A stretch of DNA of 64,000 nucleotides, taken from the NCBI GenBank assembly GCA_018266075.1, contig JAFEBB010000027.1, positions 1-64,000 on the forward strand, in the 5' to 3' direction. Source of the stretch: Deltaproteobacteria bacterium. GTDB taxonomy: Bacteria > Myxococcota > Myxococcia > Myxococcales > SZAS-1. The position numbers were made by a program, and so were the translations under genes. The notes below the pieces were generated by a model. It had not been told where the DNA came from. It searched no databases and saw only the letters and a program-made list of their open reading frames with translations. Below, piece after piece: positions 1-8,980 of the stretch; the stretch's first letter is position 1; every line of letters begins with the position of its first letter.

Positions 1-1909
1 CGGGCGTGATGCAGCTCGCGAGGTCGAAGAGCATGAACTCCAGCACGTGCTCCTGGGCGGTGAGCGCGCCGCTCGAGCACTCGCTGGGGAAGTTGATGGA
101 GGGATCCGTCGTCGCGTCGGTGACGTGGAAGTCGCTGAACAGCACGCGCCCGCACTGCTGGTCGGCCGGGGCGTTGAAGGGCGTGTTGAAGGTCATGTGC
201 TCCACGGGCTTCGAGCCGCCCTGGGTCAGGTAGATCCACTGCTGGGTGGGGGCGATGACCGAGTCCACGTCCCAGCGCCACTGGTTGATGTTGATCTTTC
301 CCGAGCCCTGCGACGTCGACGCGTGCACCACGTCCAGCCACTGCGAGAAGGCCTGGCCCTTGGGGAAGGTGGTGTCCAGCGTGCCCACGGCGGAGTTGCC
401 GGTGCCCGCGTTCGGGTCCCAGTTCGCGGCGGACTGCCACGTCGTCGGCGAGTACAGCCAGGTGTAGCTGTAGTGCGTGGCGAAGACGCGCCCGCCCGCG
501 TTCGCGTAGTTGAGGACGTTCTGCAGCTCGGTGGTGGTCTTGTCGTACTGGTCGCCCTCGCAGGCGAAGAGCGCGAGGTCGTACTGGTTGAGGGTGGCGG
601 CGTTGTCCACGAGCGCGGTGCCGTCGGGCGTGCTGCTGTTGAGCGAGGCGCCAGGGCCGTCGCCGCCGGCCTCGGTGGGCGCGGTGTAGAACTGCACGCG
701 GCCGCCGCCGCCGGGGTTGGTGAACTCCGCGTCGTCGATGCCGATCTTGCGGAGCACGCACTCCAGCGCGTCCACGCTGCCGGTCACCATCGCCGTGAGC
801 GGAATGTCACCCTCGCTCTTGTTCTTGGGCAGGCGCGTGAGCGACGCGGGCAGGGGCGTGCTGGTGCAGGCGGGCACGTTGGAGATGGTCACCTGGCGGC
901 GCCACCGGCCGAGCTGAATCACCAGCGGGATGTTGGCGCCCACGGGCATGTTGGTGAGCGTGAAGCTGCCGTCCGGGTTCGTGTTCGTGGCCACCAGCGG
1001 CTCGCCGGAGATCTGCTCGTCGCAGGTCAGGCAGGCCACGCCAGGCGTGAACGCGGCGACCGGGCCGTTCGGCACGTACACGAGCGCGTTGTAGAGCGGG
1101 TCCACGCCGTTCGGTGCGTACACCGTGCCCGTGACGCTCGTCGTGCCGCCGCCGGTGCAAACTTGTTGCTGCAGGCAGAGGTTGGTGCAGCTGAGGCCCG
1201 CGTCCGGCCGGTTCGAAGAGCCGCAGATGCTGGGGATGCCGCTGCCGCCGCAGATGTCCTGGCCGCTGCAGCTGCCGCAGTTCGCGGTCAGGCCGCCGCA
1301 GCCGTCGGACACCGGGCCGCAGTTCGCGCCCGCCGCCGCGCAGTCGCGCGGGGTGCACGACGCGTTGCCGCCGTCGACGTAGGTGCCGCTGCCGCACTTG
1401 TTCGGGCCGCCGCCGCCGCAGAAGTCGCTGCCGCTGCAGCTGCCGCAGTCGAGCACGCCGCCGCAGCCGTCCGACACCGCGCCGCAGTCGAGGCCCAGCG
1501 CCAGGCAGCTGGTGGGCGTGCAGTTGCCCGGGCCGCACCGGCTCGCGCCGCCGCCGCCGCAGAAGTCGCCGCCCGCGCAGTCGCCGCACTGGATGATCCC
1601 GCCGCAGCCGTCGCCGATGGGGCCGCAGTTGGCGTTGGCGCTCTGACAGGTGCGTAGGCCGCAGCCGCCGCCGTCCTGCCCGCCGGTGGTTCCGGTGCCG
1701 CTCCCCGTCGTGGTGCCGTTGGTGGAGCTGGTGTTGCCCGTGCCGCTGCCGGTGGTGTTGCCCGAGCTGTGGCCGGAGGAGCCGTTCGTGCCTGATGCGC
1801 CTGCAGCGCCGCTCGACGGATGGCTGGTGCCGCTGGTGGTGGAGGAGGAGCCGCAGCCAGACACGACGAGCAGGGCCGCGAGCCCACAGGCGAAAACGAT
1901 ATGTCGCAT
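1..1909 (-). CDS. Cys-rich lipoprotein with carboxypeptidase-regulatory-like region, 3' end outside window
   Basis: ATG at 1909 opens a frame that runs off the left edge after 636 codons without a stop. A lipoprotein signal peptide ends in VVSGC (Cys19). A Ser/Thr/Gly/Asn-rich tether follows, to about residue 75. Next come three tandem Cys-rich modules of about 45 residues, each with a CGP/CGA(I/V)xDGCGG core and a DxCGG tail. A region starting TGTVYAPNG resembles carboxypeptidase-regulatory-like beta-sandwich domains. The remainder, with YDLALFACEGDQ and GGRVFATHYSYTW, looks like a ThuA/GATase-type alpha/beta fold. Likely displayed on the outer membrane; substrate unknown. It is the last gene of a leftward run from about 3.7 kb, 124 bp below the archaemetzincin-like gene. 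The lipobox and modules are seen; the fold assignments are inference. Confidence 0.8.
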   Translation of the reverse strand, partial: MRHIVFACGLAALLVVSGCGSSSTTSGTSHPSSGAAGASGTNGSSGHSSGNTTGSGTGNTSSTNGTTTGSGTGTTGGQDGGGCGLRTCQSANANCGPIGDGCGGIIQCGDCAGGDFCGGGGASRCGPGNCTPTSCLALGLDCGAVSDGCGGVLDCGSCSGSDFCGGGGPNKCGSGTYVDGGNASCTPRDCAAAGANCGPVSDGCGGLTANCGSCSGQDICGGSGIPSICGSSNRPDAGLSCTNLCLQQQVCTGGGTTSVTGTVYAPNGVDPLYNALVYVPNGPVAAFTPGVACLTCDEQISGEPLVATNTNPDGSFTLTNMPVGANIPLVIQLGRWRRQVTISNVPACTSTPLPASLTRLPKNKSEGDIPLTAMVTGSVDALECVLRKIGIDDAEFTNPGGGGRVQFYTAPTEAGGDGPGASLNSSTPDGTALVDNAATLNQYDLALFACEGDQYDKTTTELQNVLNYANAGGRVFATHYSYTWLYSPTTWQSAANWDPNAGTGNSAVGTLDTTFPKGQAFSQWLDVVHASTSQGSGKININQWRWDVDSVIAPTQQWIYLTQGGSKPVEHMTFNTPFNAPADQQCGRVLFSDFHVTDATTDPSINFPSECSSGALTAQEHVLEFMLFDLASCITP

Positions 1910-2033
1910 CCGGAAATCGTCCCGCGCCGGGAGCACGGCGTCAACGTAATCGCCAGGGGTGCGTTGACCCACATGCGGCTCGACGGTGGCGGAGCTGAAA
2001 ATGCACAGCCCCATGCACTGCGATCGTCGTGAA

Positions 2034-2624
2034 TCAGTGCAGCGGCGAGCGGGACTGCAACGTTTCTCTGCAATGCGGGCCGAGATGTCCGGTCGCAGTG
2101 TCGGTGTTGTGGATGGTGCCTTCGGCGTCCTGCATGAAGCAGCCGGGCTCGCTGCAGTGGTCGAGCCCCAGCGTGTGGCCCACCTCGTGGAGCGCGGTCA
2201 TGCGCAACCTCCAGCGCAGCTGCTCCGGCGTGGACGATAGTTTGTGCTGAAAGCGATATGTCGAGAGCACGCAGCTCCGTCCGGGCAGCCGGCCCAGTCC
2301 GAAGACGCCCCAGTCGATGATCGGGCCCTTGGTCGTGGAGATGTCCTGGGTGGTCAGGCCGAGGATCTTGGTGTCCGGCGCGTCGAATTGATCCTCGAGC
2401 GCGTCCAGGATTCTCTCCGCCCGCCAGCGCTTGCGCGGCTCGTACCACGCCGACTTCGGCATCTCCGTGCGCTGGCCCAGCTGGACATCGACCTGGAGCT
2501 CTTCGCGCAGGTGCTCGGCGACGTCGTTCAGCAGCATGTCCGGAAAGTCGCCCAGGGGCACGAGCACCACGTGCGCGCGCACCGGCGTTCCGACGAGCGC
2601 GAGCGCGAGCAGCGGGGCGAGCAT
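2034..2624 (-). CDS. archaemetzincin-like zinc metalloprotease (M54-type), exported
   Basis: The 196-residue product starts at ATG 2624, behind GAGGTG; a GTG at 2630 in the same frame is the alternative. The N-terminus (LAPLLALALVGTPVRA) looks like a cleavable signal peptide. The protease signature HEVGHTLGLDHC lies near residue 150 and is followed by SEPGCFM, matching the archaemetzincin pattern HExxHxxGxxHC-x4-CxM. The family normally has two more zinc-finger cysteines spaced CxxC. Here only one Cys follows, 21 residues after the Met, so the second zinc site is altered. Predicted to hydrolyse peptides in the periplasm or outside the cell. It lies 15 bp below the small membrane protein ending at 2640, so co-transcription is likely. 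Confidence 0.82.
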   Translation of the reverse strand: MLAPLLALALVGTPVRAHVVLVPLGDFPDMLLNDVAEHLREELQVDVQLGQRTEMPKSAWYEPRKRWRAERILDALEDQFDAPDTKILGLTTQDISTTKGPIIDWGVFGLGRLPGRSCVLSTYRFQHKLSSTPEQLRWRLRMTALHEVGHTLGLDHCSEPGCFMQDAEGTIHNTDTATGHLGPHCRETLQSRSPLH

Positions 2625-2639
2625 GGGCACCTCGAGATG

Positions 2640-3212
2640 CTACTCCGAGGCAGACACCAGGCGGCGTGCGGCAGTTCCCGGCAAGCGCAGTCGAAGGGCG
2701 CCGGCGAGCGCGTCGTGCAGCGCGTCGACGGCGGCCACGCTGCGCATGGGCCTGCTGCACGCGAGGCGCGCGCCGGAGCGCGTGATCGCGACGAGCTGGT
2801 GCCAGGTGCCGCCCGCGGGACGCGTGTACGGAATGGCGACGAGCGTCTGGATCGCGTCGGCGTCGATGACGTGGCCGGAACGGAACGCGGGCTTCACGGT
2901 GAGAAAGCCCGCGTCGGCCCAGACCTCGAACCAGGGCCAGCGCGCGATGACGGCGGTGCCCAGCGTCGAGAGTCGGAATTCGGGACGAACGCGCGGCGGC
3001 CGCTTGGGTTTCGGGGTGGGCGTTGCCGGCCGCGGCCGGGGTCGGGGAGGTCGCGTCGTCACCGGCCGCGGCCTGGAAACAATGGCGCGAACGGTCAGGA
3101 CGGCGATCTGGATGAGCCCGACCAGCACCACCAGCGGCAAGATCGGACCGAGCAGGTAGGCGATGACGAAGATGGGCCCGCCCGGGCCACATGCGAGAAG
3201 GCCGTGTCCCAT
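2640..3212 (-). CDS. small membrane protein, tandem paralog of the next gene upstream
   Basis: About 190 residues from ATG 3212, which has GAGGTG just upstream; GTG 3218 is an in-frame alternative. One strong hydrophobic segment (FVIAYLLGPILPLVVLVGLI) lies near residues 15-45. A Pro/Arg-rich linker follows, then a soluble domain of about 115 residues. That domain aligns with the neighbour at 3220-3711: PEFRLSTLG/PEFGLFTVG, ARWPWFE/ARWPGFE, VTRSG/ITRSG and DALHDAL/TALHDAI. The two were therefore produced by tandem duplication. The soluble part could have a PH-like fold, but I see no diagnostic motif. Function unknown. Confidence 0.7.
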   Translation of the reverse strand: MGHGLLACGPGGPIFVIAYLLGPILPLVVLVGLIQIAVLTVRAIVSRPRPVTTRPPRPRPRPATPTPKPKRPPRVRPEFRLSTLGTAVIARWPWFEVWADAGFLTVKPAFRSGHVIDADAIQTLVAIPYTRPAGGTWHQLVAITRSGARLACSRPMRSVAAVDALHDALAGALRLRLPGTAARRLVSASE

Positions 3213-3219
3213 GTGCACC

Positions 3220-3711
3220 TCACGCCATCCCGAGCTCGCCAGTGATGGCGTCGTGCAGCGCGGTGAGTGACTCGCGGCGCTCGAGCTTCGGGCTGCAGCG
3301 CACGCGCTGGCCGCTGCGCGTGACCGCGAAGAGCGAGTAGCGGGTCATGCTTCGAGCTCCCGTCGTCTTGGCCTCGAAACGCAGGAGCGAGTCGACGTCG
3401 AACGACAGGCGTCGCCGGAAGAGCCGCTTCACCCAAAGCGTGTCCGCATCGACGCCGAGCTCGAACCCGGGCCACCGCGCGACGAGGTTGTCGCCCACCG
3501 TGAAGAGCCCGAACTCGGGGCGCGGGTGGGCTGGAAGCTTGGAGGCGGTGCCCGGCTCCCGCGAGGCCGCGAAGACGATCGCCATGAACCCCAGGAACAA
3601 CCAGAGCGGCCAGCACGTCACCAGCACGATCATGCCCAAGACCACGATCTGCTCCCAGATCGGCGCGAACTTGAGCTCGCTCAACCCGCCGCACGCCAGC
3701 AGCAGCCCCAT
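3220..3711 (-). CDS. small membrane protein, tandem paralog of 2640-3212
   Basis: ATG 3711 is chosen because AGGAGG sits 6 bp upstream; the longer frame to 3777 lacks this signal. About 163 residues: a short N-terminus (MGLLLACGG), a membrane segment near residues 25-55 (IVVLGMIVLVTCWPLWLFLG), then a soluble domain homologous to the downstream paralog. The stop lies only 7 bp before the next start, so the two are almost certainly translated from one message. Different N-terminal membrane segments joined to a shared C-terminal domain suggest a pair of related membrane sensors or assembly factors. No function can be named. Confidence 0.7.
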   Translation of the reverse strand: MGLLLACGGLSELKFAPIWEQIVVLGMIVLVTCWPLWLFLGFMAIVFAASREPGTASKLPAHPRPEFGLFTVGDNLVARWPGFELGVDADTLWVKRLFRRRLSFDVDSLLRFEAKTTGARSMTRYSLFAVTRSGQRVRCSPKLERRESLTALHDAITGELGMA

Positions 3712-3825
3712 GTCGACCTCCTGCGCCGGACAGGGAGCATTCCCCGTGCCGGGCCGGAAGCCGGGCGGTTTCGGCAATTTGCGTGAGCAGAGCGGCGAAC
3801 GTCCAACGCGCGCGTGCGAGGTTGG

Positions 3826-5811
3826 TCAGGGCCGGACGAGGAGGTAGCCGGAGCGGTCGATGGCGACCTGGTAGTCGCCGCCGTCCGGCGCGCCGGGCAC
3901 GAAGCCGACCACGCGCACGTCGCGCCACACGCGCGTGCCTGCGCCGGTCACATCGCCTGCCCAGAGGCCTTCCGCGCCGGCCGCGAGCACGTTGCCGGCG
4001 CCGTTCGCGGCGAGCGCCATCGGCGACGCGACCACCGTGCCGGCCACGCTCCAGCCTGCGTCGCCATAGACCCAGAGCTCGGCGCCATCGTCGGTGGCGA
4101 GCGGTATGGGGCCGAACGCGGTCGCCGTCACCAATCCATTCGTTGGAATCGAAGGGAGCTGGTTCGAGCCCAGCCACGACGTCCCGTCGATCGTGGCGCC
4201 GAAGGGCACGCCCTGGTCGCTCACCGCCATGAAGTCGAGCGCGCCCGCGTGGATGACCGTGGGCACGTCGTACCAGCCGCCGTCGCGCGGGTACTGCTGC
4301 ACGCCCGCGGCGCTGAGCGTGTACAGGTGGCTGGGATCCGCGCTGCCCTGGCCAATCGCGCTGACGCCGCTGGGCACGAGCACGCCGCCGTCGGGAAGCG
4401 CGTAGGTCGCCCCGAGCTGCGGGCCGCAGGTGACCGAGCCCGCGTCGCCGTCGAGCAGGCAGATCATGTCGCTCGACGCCGTCGCGCCCGAGTAGTTCTG
4501 CGCGCGCGGATCGGCGATGCCGAACGTGCCGCCGGTGAAGCGGAGCTGAGCGAGGTCGACGGTCTCCGCGACCTCGCCGACGCCCGCGAGCAGCGCCTGG
4601 CCATTTCCGAGCGGCGCGATGGTGCGGATGTTCGCGAACGAGCCGGCCTGCGCCCAGATGCGGAAGTCGGCCGGGCGCACCACGCAGCTCGCGCTCGGGT
4701 TGCCGGGGAGGGTGGCGCAGACGAAGCCGCCGTCGAAGCAGGGCGGCGTGGAGAACGCGTCGCCGCCGCAGAGCGTGGCGCAGGTGGTCTCCTGGCCGTC
4801 GTCCAGGCAGAGGCCGTTGGCGCAGTCGCCCAGGCCCGCGCCGCACGACGAAGACGGCGGCAAGTCGCCCAGCGGCGCCATGCACTCCTTGGTGCACGGG
4901 CAGCCCGAGCCGTCGCGGACGATGGCGCACACGTCGCCGAACACGCAGTCCGAATCGCTGTTGCAGAAGCGCTGGGTCGCAGGGGGATCCACGCAGTACG
5001 AGCCGCTCGGCACCGTGCCGTTGCCCTCGGTGACGCGACAGATGCCCGAGCTGCCGCAGGCCCAATCGGCCTCGCAGCAGCTCGGCGGGCACGCGCCGCC
5101 GTCGAACCACACGCAGCCCGCAGGCGTCGGACAGGCGTCTTGGAACGTGGCCGTGATCGTGAGGTTGCCCGTGACGTCGACGTTGCAGGGGTTGTCCACG
5201 CACGACACGCCGCTCCAGCCCAGGAAGGTGCCGCTGCCCTCGGGCGTCGCGTTGAGCTCGAGCGCCGTCCCCGAGGGGAAGGTGACCGAGCAGGTGTTCG
5301 AGGTGTTCGCGCCGCAGTCGAGGCCCACGGGCACCGAGTGCACCTCGCCCGCGCCGACGATGGTCACCGCCACGATGAAGCTGTTTCCGCCCGATGAGCC
5401 GCCGGTCGCGCCCGTGCTGGTCGAGCCGCTCGACGAGCCGCTGGAGCCGCCCGCGAGGACGGTGATCTGCGCGATACCGACCGCGCTGCCGGCGTGAGCT
5501 TCGACGGTGCCGCTGCCGGGCGCGAGGCCGGTGACCTGGCCGTCGGGGCTGACGCTGAAGAGGGTCGGCGCGTCGGACTGCCAGGTGGGCGTGGCGCCGA
5601 CGTCGTTGCCGCAGGCATCGCGAGCCTGCGCGGACAGCGGCCGGGTCTGGCCGACGGTGAGCGAGAGCGCGTTGGGCTGCACGATCACCGACGCCGCGCT
5701 TCCGCCGCAGTGGGTGCCGGTCGTCCCCGTGCCGGAGGAACCGGAGCCCGAGGTGCCGCCCGACGAACAGCCGGCGAGGATCACGAGCCCCGCCGCGATG
5801 ATGACGCGCAT
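3826..5811 (-). CDS. lipoprotein with Ig-like (BIG2-type) domain, InlB-type repeat, Cys-rich module and possible propeller
   Basis: 661 residues. The signal peptide ends in LVILAGC (Cys15) and a short Gly/Ser/Thr tether follows. Residues ~40-115 (LSLTVGQT, WQSDAPTLFSVSPDGQVTG) match bacterial Ig-like group 2 domains. Residues ~150-225 (CSVTFPSGTALELNA, FLGWSGVSC) match the divergent InlB repeat. A Cys-rich stretch (~230-370) carries many CxxxxxxCxxGxxC spacings. The C-terminal ~280 residues contain repeated short beta-strand units typical of a surface propeller, but no clear family signature. Likely an outer-membrane or surface protein. It is transcribed leftward, 114 bp upstream of the paralog pair; whether it is part of that operon is unclear. 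Confidence 0.8.
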   Translation of the reverse strand: MRVIIAAGLVILAGCSSGGTSGSGSSGTGTTGTHCGGSAASVIVQPNALSLTVGQTRPLSAQARDACGNDVGATPTWQSDAPTLFSVSPDGQVTGLAPGSGTVEAHAGSAVGIAQITVLAGGSSGSSSGSTSTGATGGSSGGNSFIVAVTIVGAGEVHSVPVGLDCGANTSNTCSVTFPSGTALELNATPEGSGTFLGWSGVSCVDNPCNVDVTGNLTITATFQDACPTPAGCVWFDGGACPPSCCEADWACGSSGICRVTEGNGTVPSGSYCVDPPATQRFCNSDSDCVFGDVCAIVRDGSGCPCTKECMAPLGDLPPSSSCGAGLGDCANGLCLDDGQETTCATLCGGDAFSTPPCFDGGFVCATLPGNPSASCVVRPADFRIWAQAGSFANIRTIAPLGNGQALLAGVGEVAETVDLAQLRFTGGTFGIADPRAQNYSGATASSDMICLLDGDAGSVTCGPQLGATYALPDGGVLVPSGVSAIGQGSADPSHLYTLSAAGVQQYPRDGGWYDVPTVIHAGALDFMAVSDQGVPFGATIDGTSWLGSNQLPSIPTNGLVTATAFGPIPLATDDGAELWVYGDAGWSVAGTVVASPMALAANGAGNVLAAGAEGLWAGDVTGAGTRVWRDVRVVGFVPGAPDGGDYQVAIDRSGYLLVRP

Positions 5812-5865
5812 CCCGCCTCCTGCAGCCCGCCGCCGGCCACTGCTTCGAGGCTAACAAAAAATCGG

Positions 5866-6489
5866 TCAATAGACCCACGGCCCCAGGTCGGGTGCGCCGC
5901 CCGCCGCCGCCCGCAGCGCTTCGAGCGCCTGGGGGTAGTCGAGCGCGTCCGCCTCGTCGCGCAGCGCGTTCGTCGACCAGCTCCGCCACGACTGCAGCGT
6001 CGCCACGTGCTTGCCGAGCTCGGTGTGCACGCTCCCCACGATCACCAGCAGCCGCTGCTCGAGCGCCTCCTTGGACTTGGCGTCGTAGCCGGGCGCGTCG
6101 CCGCGGACGAGCCCTCCGCGCTCCACCTGGGTGAGCAGCGTCCGCGATCTCGTCGACAAGCCCGCGAGCGCGCGCCGCCGGCGCTCGGAGTCCATCACCA
6201 CCCGATAGAGCACGGGCCAGAGCGCGCGGTGCACGAAGGTCACCTTGCCCTCCACGAGCTTCACCGCGAGCACCTCGGGCGACTCGAGGAGCTGCTGGGA
6301 GAGCCGGTAGATCTTCTTGCCCTGCGCGTGGCCGCACCAGCTGCCTTCGACAGGCTTGCCCACGACCGCCACCACGAGCGACGGCAGCTCGCCCGCGGGC
6401 ACCACCGTGACCACGCCCGAGCGCCGAACGAGCTCGAGCGCGTCGCGCGGGGTCTTCACGCGGAAGAGCCTCGGTCGGGAAGTCGACAT
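5866..6489 (-). CDS. uncharacterised cytoplasmic protein, winged-helix-like N-terminus
   Basis: About 207 residues from ATG 6489 (MSTSRPRLFRV). The frame stays open far upstream, but that part runs into the oppositely directed gene at 6586. The N-terminal ~75 residues (ALELVRRSGVVTVVPAG, then VEGSWCGHAQGKKIYRLSQ) have the look of a winged-helix domain. The rest is helical and charged. No signal peptide or membrane segment. No Shine-Dalgarno sequence is obvious. I do not recognise the family. Divergent from 6586-7023 across 96 bp. Confidence 0.6.
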   Translation of the reverse strand: MSTSRPRLFRVKTPRDALELVRRSGVVTVVPAGELPSLVVAVVGKPVEGSWCGHAQGKKIYRLSQQLLESPEVLAVKLVEGKVTFVHRALWPVLYRVVMDSERRRRALAGLSTRSRTLLTQVERGGLVRGDAPGYDAKSKEALEQRLLVIVGSVHTELGKHVATLQSWRSWSTNALRDEADALDYPQALEALRAAAGGAPDLGPWVY

Positions 6490-6585
6490 GCCGCGAGCTT
6501 GGTCGGGCGTGGCGGCCGCCGCAAGGTGCAAGCCCTTCACCAGCGCGCGGAGCGTGGCCACCCTTGCGCAAGGGGACGGGCGGCC

Positions 6586-7023
6586 ATGGGTGGACGATCT
6601 CGATACTTGGCGCTGGTGGCTGCGCTCGCGCTCGCGCCGGCGGTCGCGCGCGCGGACTACCCGCATGGCCCCGGCCTCGCGCCGCAGGAGAGCGCCAAGC
6701 TCGGGCCGGTGGAGGTCTGCAACGAGATGCTCGCCGCGTCGCGCGTGGGCGACATCGACGCGCTCGTGGCGCGGACGACGATCTACGCGCGCCAGAAGAT
6801 CTCCTCGTTCGACAGGCTGCTCATCCGGCTGGGGCACTCGCGGCTCGCCGAGTCGCGCTGCGTGAAGACCACGGAGGAGAAGGGCGATCAGGCGATGGTC
6901 TGGGTGTACGCGCCGAACGGGCACTCCGCGAACATGCCCTTCCTGCGCGAGGAGGGCGTGTGGCGCTTCGACCAGCAGCGCTGGGAGGCGCTCCGTCACC
7001 AGGGCAAGGCGCCCAAGCCGTGA
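6586..7023 (+). CDS. small exported protein of unknown function
   Basis: 145 residues from ATG 6586. The N-terminus (YLALVAALALAPAVARA) is a good Sec signal peptide with cleavage near residue 23. The mature part begins DYPHGPGLAPQES and looks like a compact alpha+beta domain of the NTF2/DUF4878 sort: helix EVCNEMLAASRVGDIDALVART, then strands ending in GVWRFDQQRWEAL. That fold is only an inference. It is 4 bp upstream of the DedA-like gene, so the two are probably one transcription unit. Confidence 0.65.
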   Translation: MGGRSRYLALVAALALAPAVARADYPHGPGLAPQESAKLGPVEVCNEMLAASRVGDIDALVARTTIYARQKISSFDRLLIRLGHSRLAESRCVKTTEEKGDQAMVWVYAPNGHSANMPFLREEGVWRFDQQRWEALRHQGKAPKP

Positions 7024-7027
7024 GCCC

Positions 7028-7603
7028 ATGAATCCGACGCACCTCGCCGGGCTGACGTTCCTCGCCGTCTTCAGCACCCTCGTCGTTCCCGTGCCGGAGG
7101 AGCTCGCGCTGCTGGGCGCGGGCTTCGTGTCGCGCAACGGGCAGCTCCCGTTTCCGCTCGCGTTCGGGATGGCGTTTCTGGGAGTGGCCGGCGGCGACGC
7201 GGTCACCTTCTTCACCTCGCGGCTCTTCCTGCCCCGGCTGCTGCGCACGCCGTTTGGCGAGCGACTGGTGAACCCCCGCTTGCGCACCTGGGCGGAGCAG
7301 CTCGTGGCGCGCAATGGCACCCGGACGGTGGTGCTCGCGCGGTTTCTCGTCGGACTGCGCGGGCCGGTCTACGTGGCGCTGGGGGCGTCGCCGATTCCAG
7401 CCAAGCGGTTCCTGATCGTGAACCTCATCGCCGGCGTGATCGAAGTGGGCGCGCTCGTGGCGCTCGGCTGGATGCTCGGTCCGAGCGAACGGACCCTGCA
7501 CAGCGTTCGCGAGGTGGAGCTCGGCGTGGCCGTCGTGGTGGCGCTGAGCATCGCGGTGCCCGTGCTCGCGCGGCGGATCATCGAGCGTCGGGCGGCTGCG
7601 TAA
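7028..7603 (+). CDS. DedA-family (VTT-domain) membrane protein
   Basis: 191 residues with about five hydrophobic segments. It has the family hallmarks: an early re-entrant-like segment with VPVPEELALLGAGF, acidic GGDAVTFF in the first half, and ARFLVGLRGPVYVALG in the second half, corresponding to the conserved FxRxxPGxR-type motif. DedA/VTT proteins act in the inner membrane and several are lipid scramblases or undecaprenyl-phosphate flippases. The substrate here is not predictable. The start overlaps the end of the preceding small exported protein's operon (4-bp gap). Confidence 0.82.
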   Translation: MNPTHLAGLTFLAVFSTLVVPVPEELALLGAGFVSRNGQLPFPLAFGMAFLGVAGGDAVTFFTSRLFLPRLLRTPFGERLVNPRLRTWAEQLVARNGTRTVVLARFLVGLRGPVYVALGASPIPAKRFLIVNLIAGVIEVGALVALGWMLGPSERTLHSVREVELGVAVVVALSIAVPVLARRIIERRAAA

Positions 7604-7680
7604 TCCGACGAGTGCTTGTCCAAGATTGCGAGAAACCTTGGCGTTCGCGTGGCCGATAACGACCGGACGCGGAGGCTCGC

Positions 7681-8955
7681 ATGCGCTTGCGCTGGGCGTC
7701 GGTCATCACCTTGTCGGGATGTCTGGGCTGCGTGGCCGAGGTCCTTCCGCCGGAGAGCTCCGCGACCGGCTCCGGAACCACCACGGGCAAGCACGCGACG
7801 AGCGCGAGCACCGGCACGACCGCATCGGCGACGTCGACTTCGACCAGCACGGGCACGAGCGGCACCTCGACGAACACGTCCACCGCGAGCAGCACCACCT
7901 CGAGCGGCACGACGACGAGCACCAGCACCAGCGCGTCGACGACCAGCACGGGCTCTGGCACGACCACCTCGACCACGACCGGGTCCTCGACGACCACGGG
8001 CACGACCGGCGCGACCTGCAGTCCCGCGTGCGGCGACAACGCGCACTGCGAAGCGAGCCTCTGCGTGTGCGAGCCGGGCTTCACTCCGGGGACAAGCGGC
8101 TGCGAGCCCACGCCGGCCGGCGATCCGTCGACGCACAGCCAGGCCGACGTCTGCCAGCAGTGGACGCAGGGCCACGTGGAGAACGCGGCGCAGCCGTTCA
8201 CGCCCGGCACCGCTCAGTGCGACCCCGGGACCATGTCGCCCGACGCGATGGACGACGCGCTCCGCCGCCTGAACATGTTTCGCTGGATGATCGGCCTCGG
8301 CCCGGTGACCGACGATCCCAGCAACGACACCTACGACCAGGCCTGCGCCATCGTCTCCGCGGACAACGCAGCGGGCCCGAGCGCGCACTTTCCGGATCCG
8401 TCGGAGGTTTGTTACTCGAGCGCGGGCGCGCAGGGCGCGGGCAGCTCGAACATCGCCTGGGGCTGCGGCAGCGCCGCCGACGCGATGGACCAGTGGGTCC
8501 AAGACTGGGGCAACGAGACCACGCTCGGCCACCGGCGCTGGATCTTCAATCCGCCGCTCGACGGCGTGGGCATCGGCTTCTACTCGGGCGGCTCGGGGCA
8601 GTACGGCTCGGCGTCGTGCCTGGGCGTATTCGGCGGCGGAAACCCGAACCCGGATCCAACGTGGACGGCCTATCCGCCACCGGGCTTCGTGCCCATCGAT
8701 TCGATCTACCCAGTCTGGAGCCTGCACAGCGACACCTGGGGCATCGACCAGGTGCAGGTGACCATCACCCAGCTCTCGGATGGCTCGAACATCCCGGTGA
8801 CGATGCAGCAGCTGAGCGGCGGCTACGGCACGGGCGCGATCAGCTGGACGCTGCAGGGCGGCGTCGAGGCCGGCGACACCTATCGCATCGCGGTGAGCGG
8901 GGTGACGAACGTGCCGGACTTCACGTACGACGTGAAGCCGGTCTCTTGTAATTGA
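7681..8955 (+). CDS. lipoprotein with Thr/Ser tether and CAP (SCP-like) domain
   Basis: 424 residues; ATG 7681. The signal peptide ends LSGCLGC (Cys17). About 85 residues of Ser/Thr/Gly repeats follow, then a short Cys-rich EGF-like piece (CSPACGDNAHCEASLCVC). The main domain starts near residue 175: ALRRLNMFRWMIGLGPV, NIAWGCGSAADAMDQWVQDWGN and TTLGHRRWIFNP are typical of the CAP/SCP/PR-1 superfamily (helix with LNxxR, then H-containing loop). A C-terminal beta domain (~residues 330-424) closes the protein. Predicted to be attached to the outer membrane. A second CAP lipoprotein lies at 51222-51941. Confidence 0.85.
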   Translation: MRLRWASVITLSGCLGCVAEVLPPESSATGSGTTTGKHATSASTGTTASATSTSTSTGTSGTSTNTSTASSTTSSGTTTSTSTSASTTSTGSGTTTSTTTGSSTTTGTTGATCSPACGDNAHCEASLCVCEPGFTPGTSGCEPTPAGDPSTHSQADVCQQWTQGHVENAAQPFTPGTAQCDPGTMSPDAMDDALRRLNMFRWMIGLGPVTDDPSNDTYDQACAIVSADNAAGPSAHFPDPSEVCYSSAGAQGAGSSNIAWGCGSAADAMDQWVQDWGNETTLGHRRWIFNPPLDGVGIGFYSGGSGQYGSASCLGVFGGGNPNPDPTWTAYPPPGFVPIDSIYPVWSLHSDTWGIDQVQVTITQLSDGSNIPVTMQQLSGGYGTGAISWTLQGGVEAGDTYRIAVSGVTNVPDFTYDVKPVSCN

Positions 8956-8980
8956 TAGCGAATTCGAATCAGTTTTGAGG

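Noticed and set aside
3095-6571. A 1158-codon antisense open frame
   Set aside because: Overlaps several supported genes in the same strand with lipobox or Shine-Dalgarno support; composition is Arg/Ala-rich shadow.
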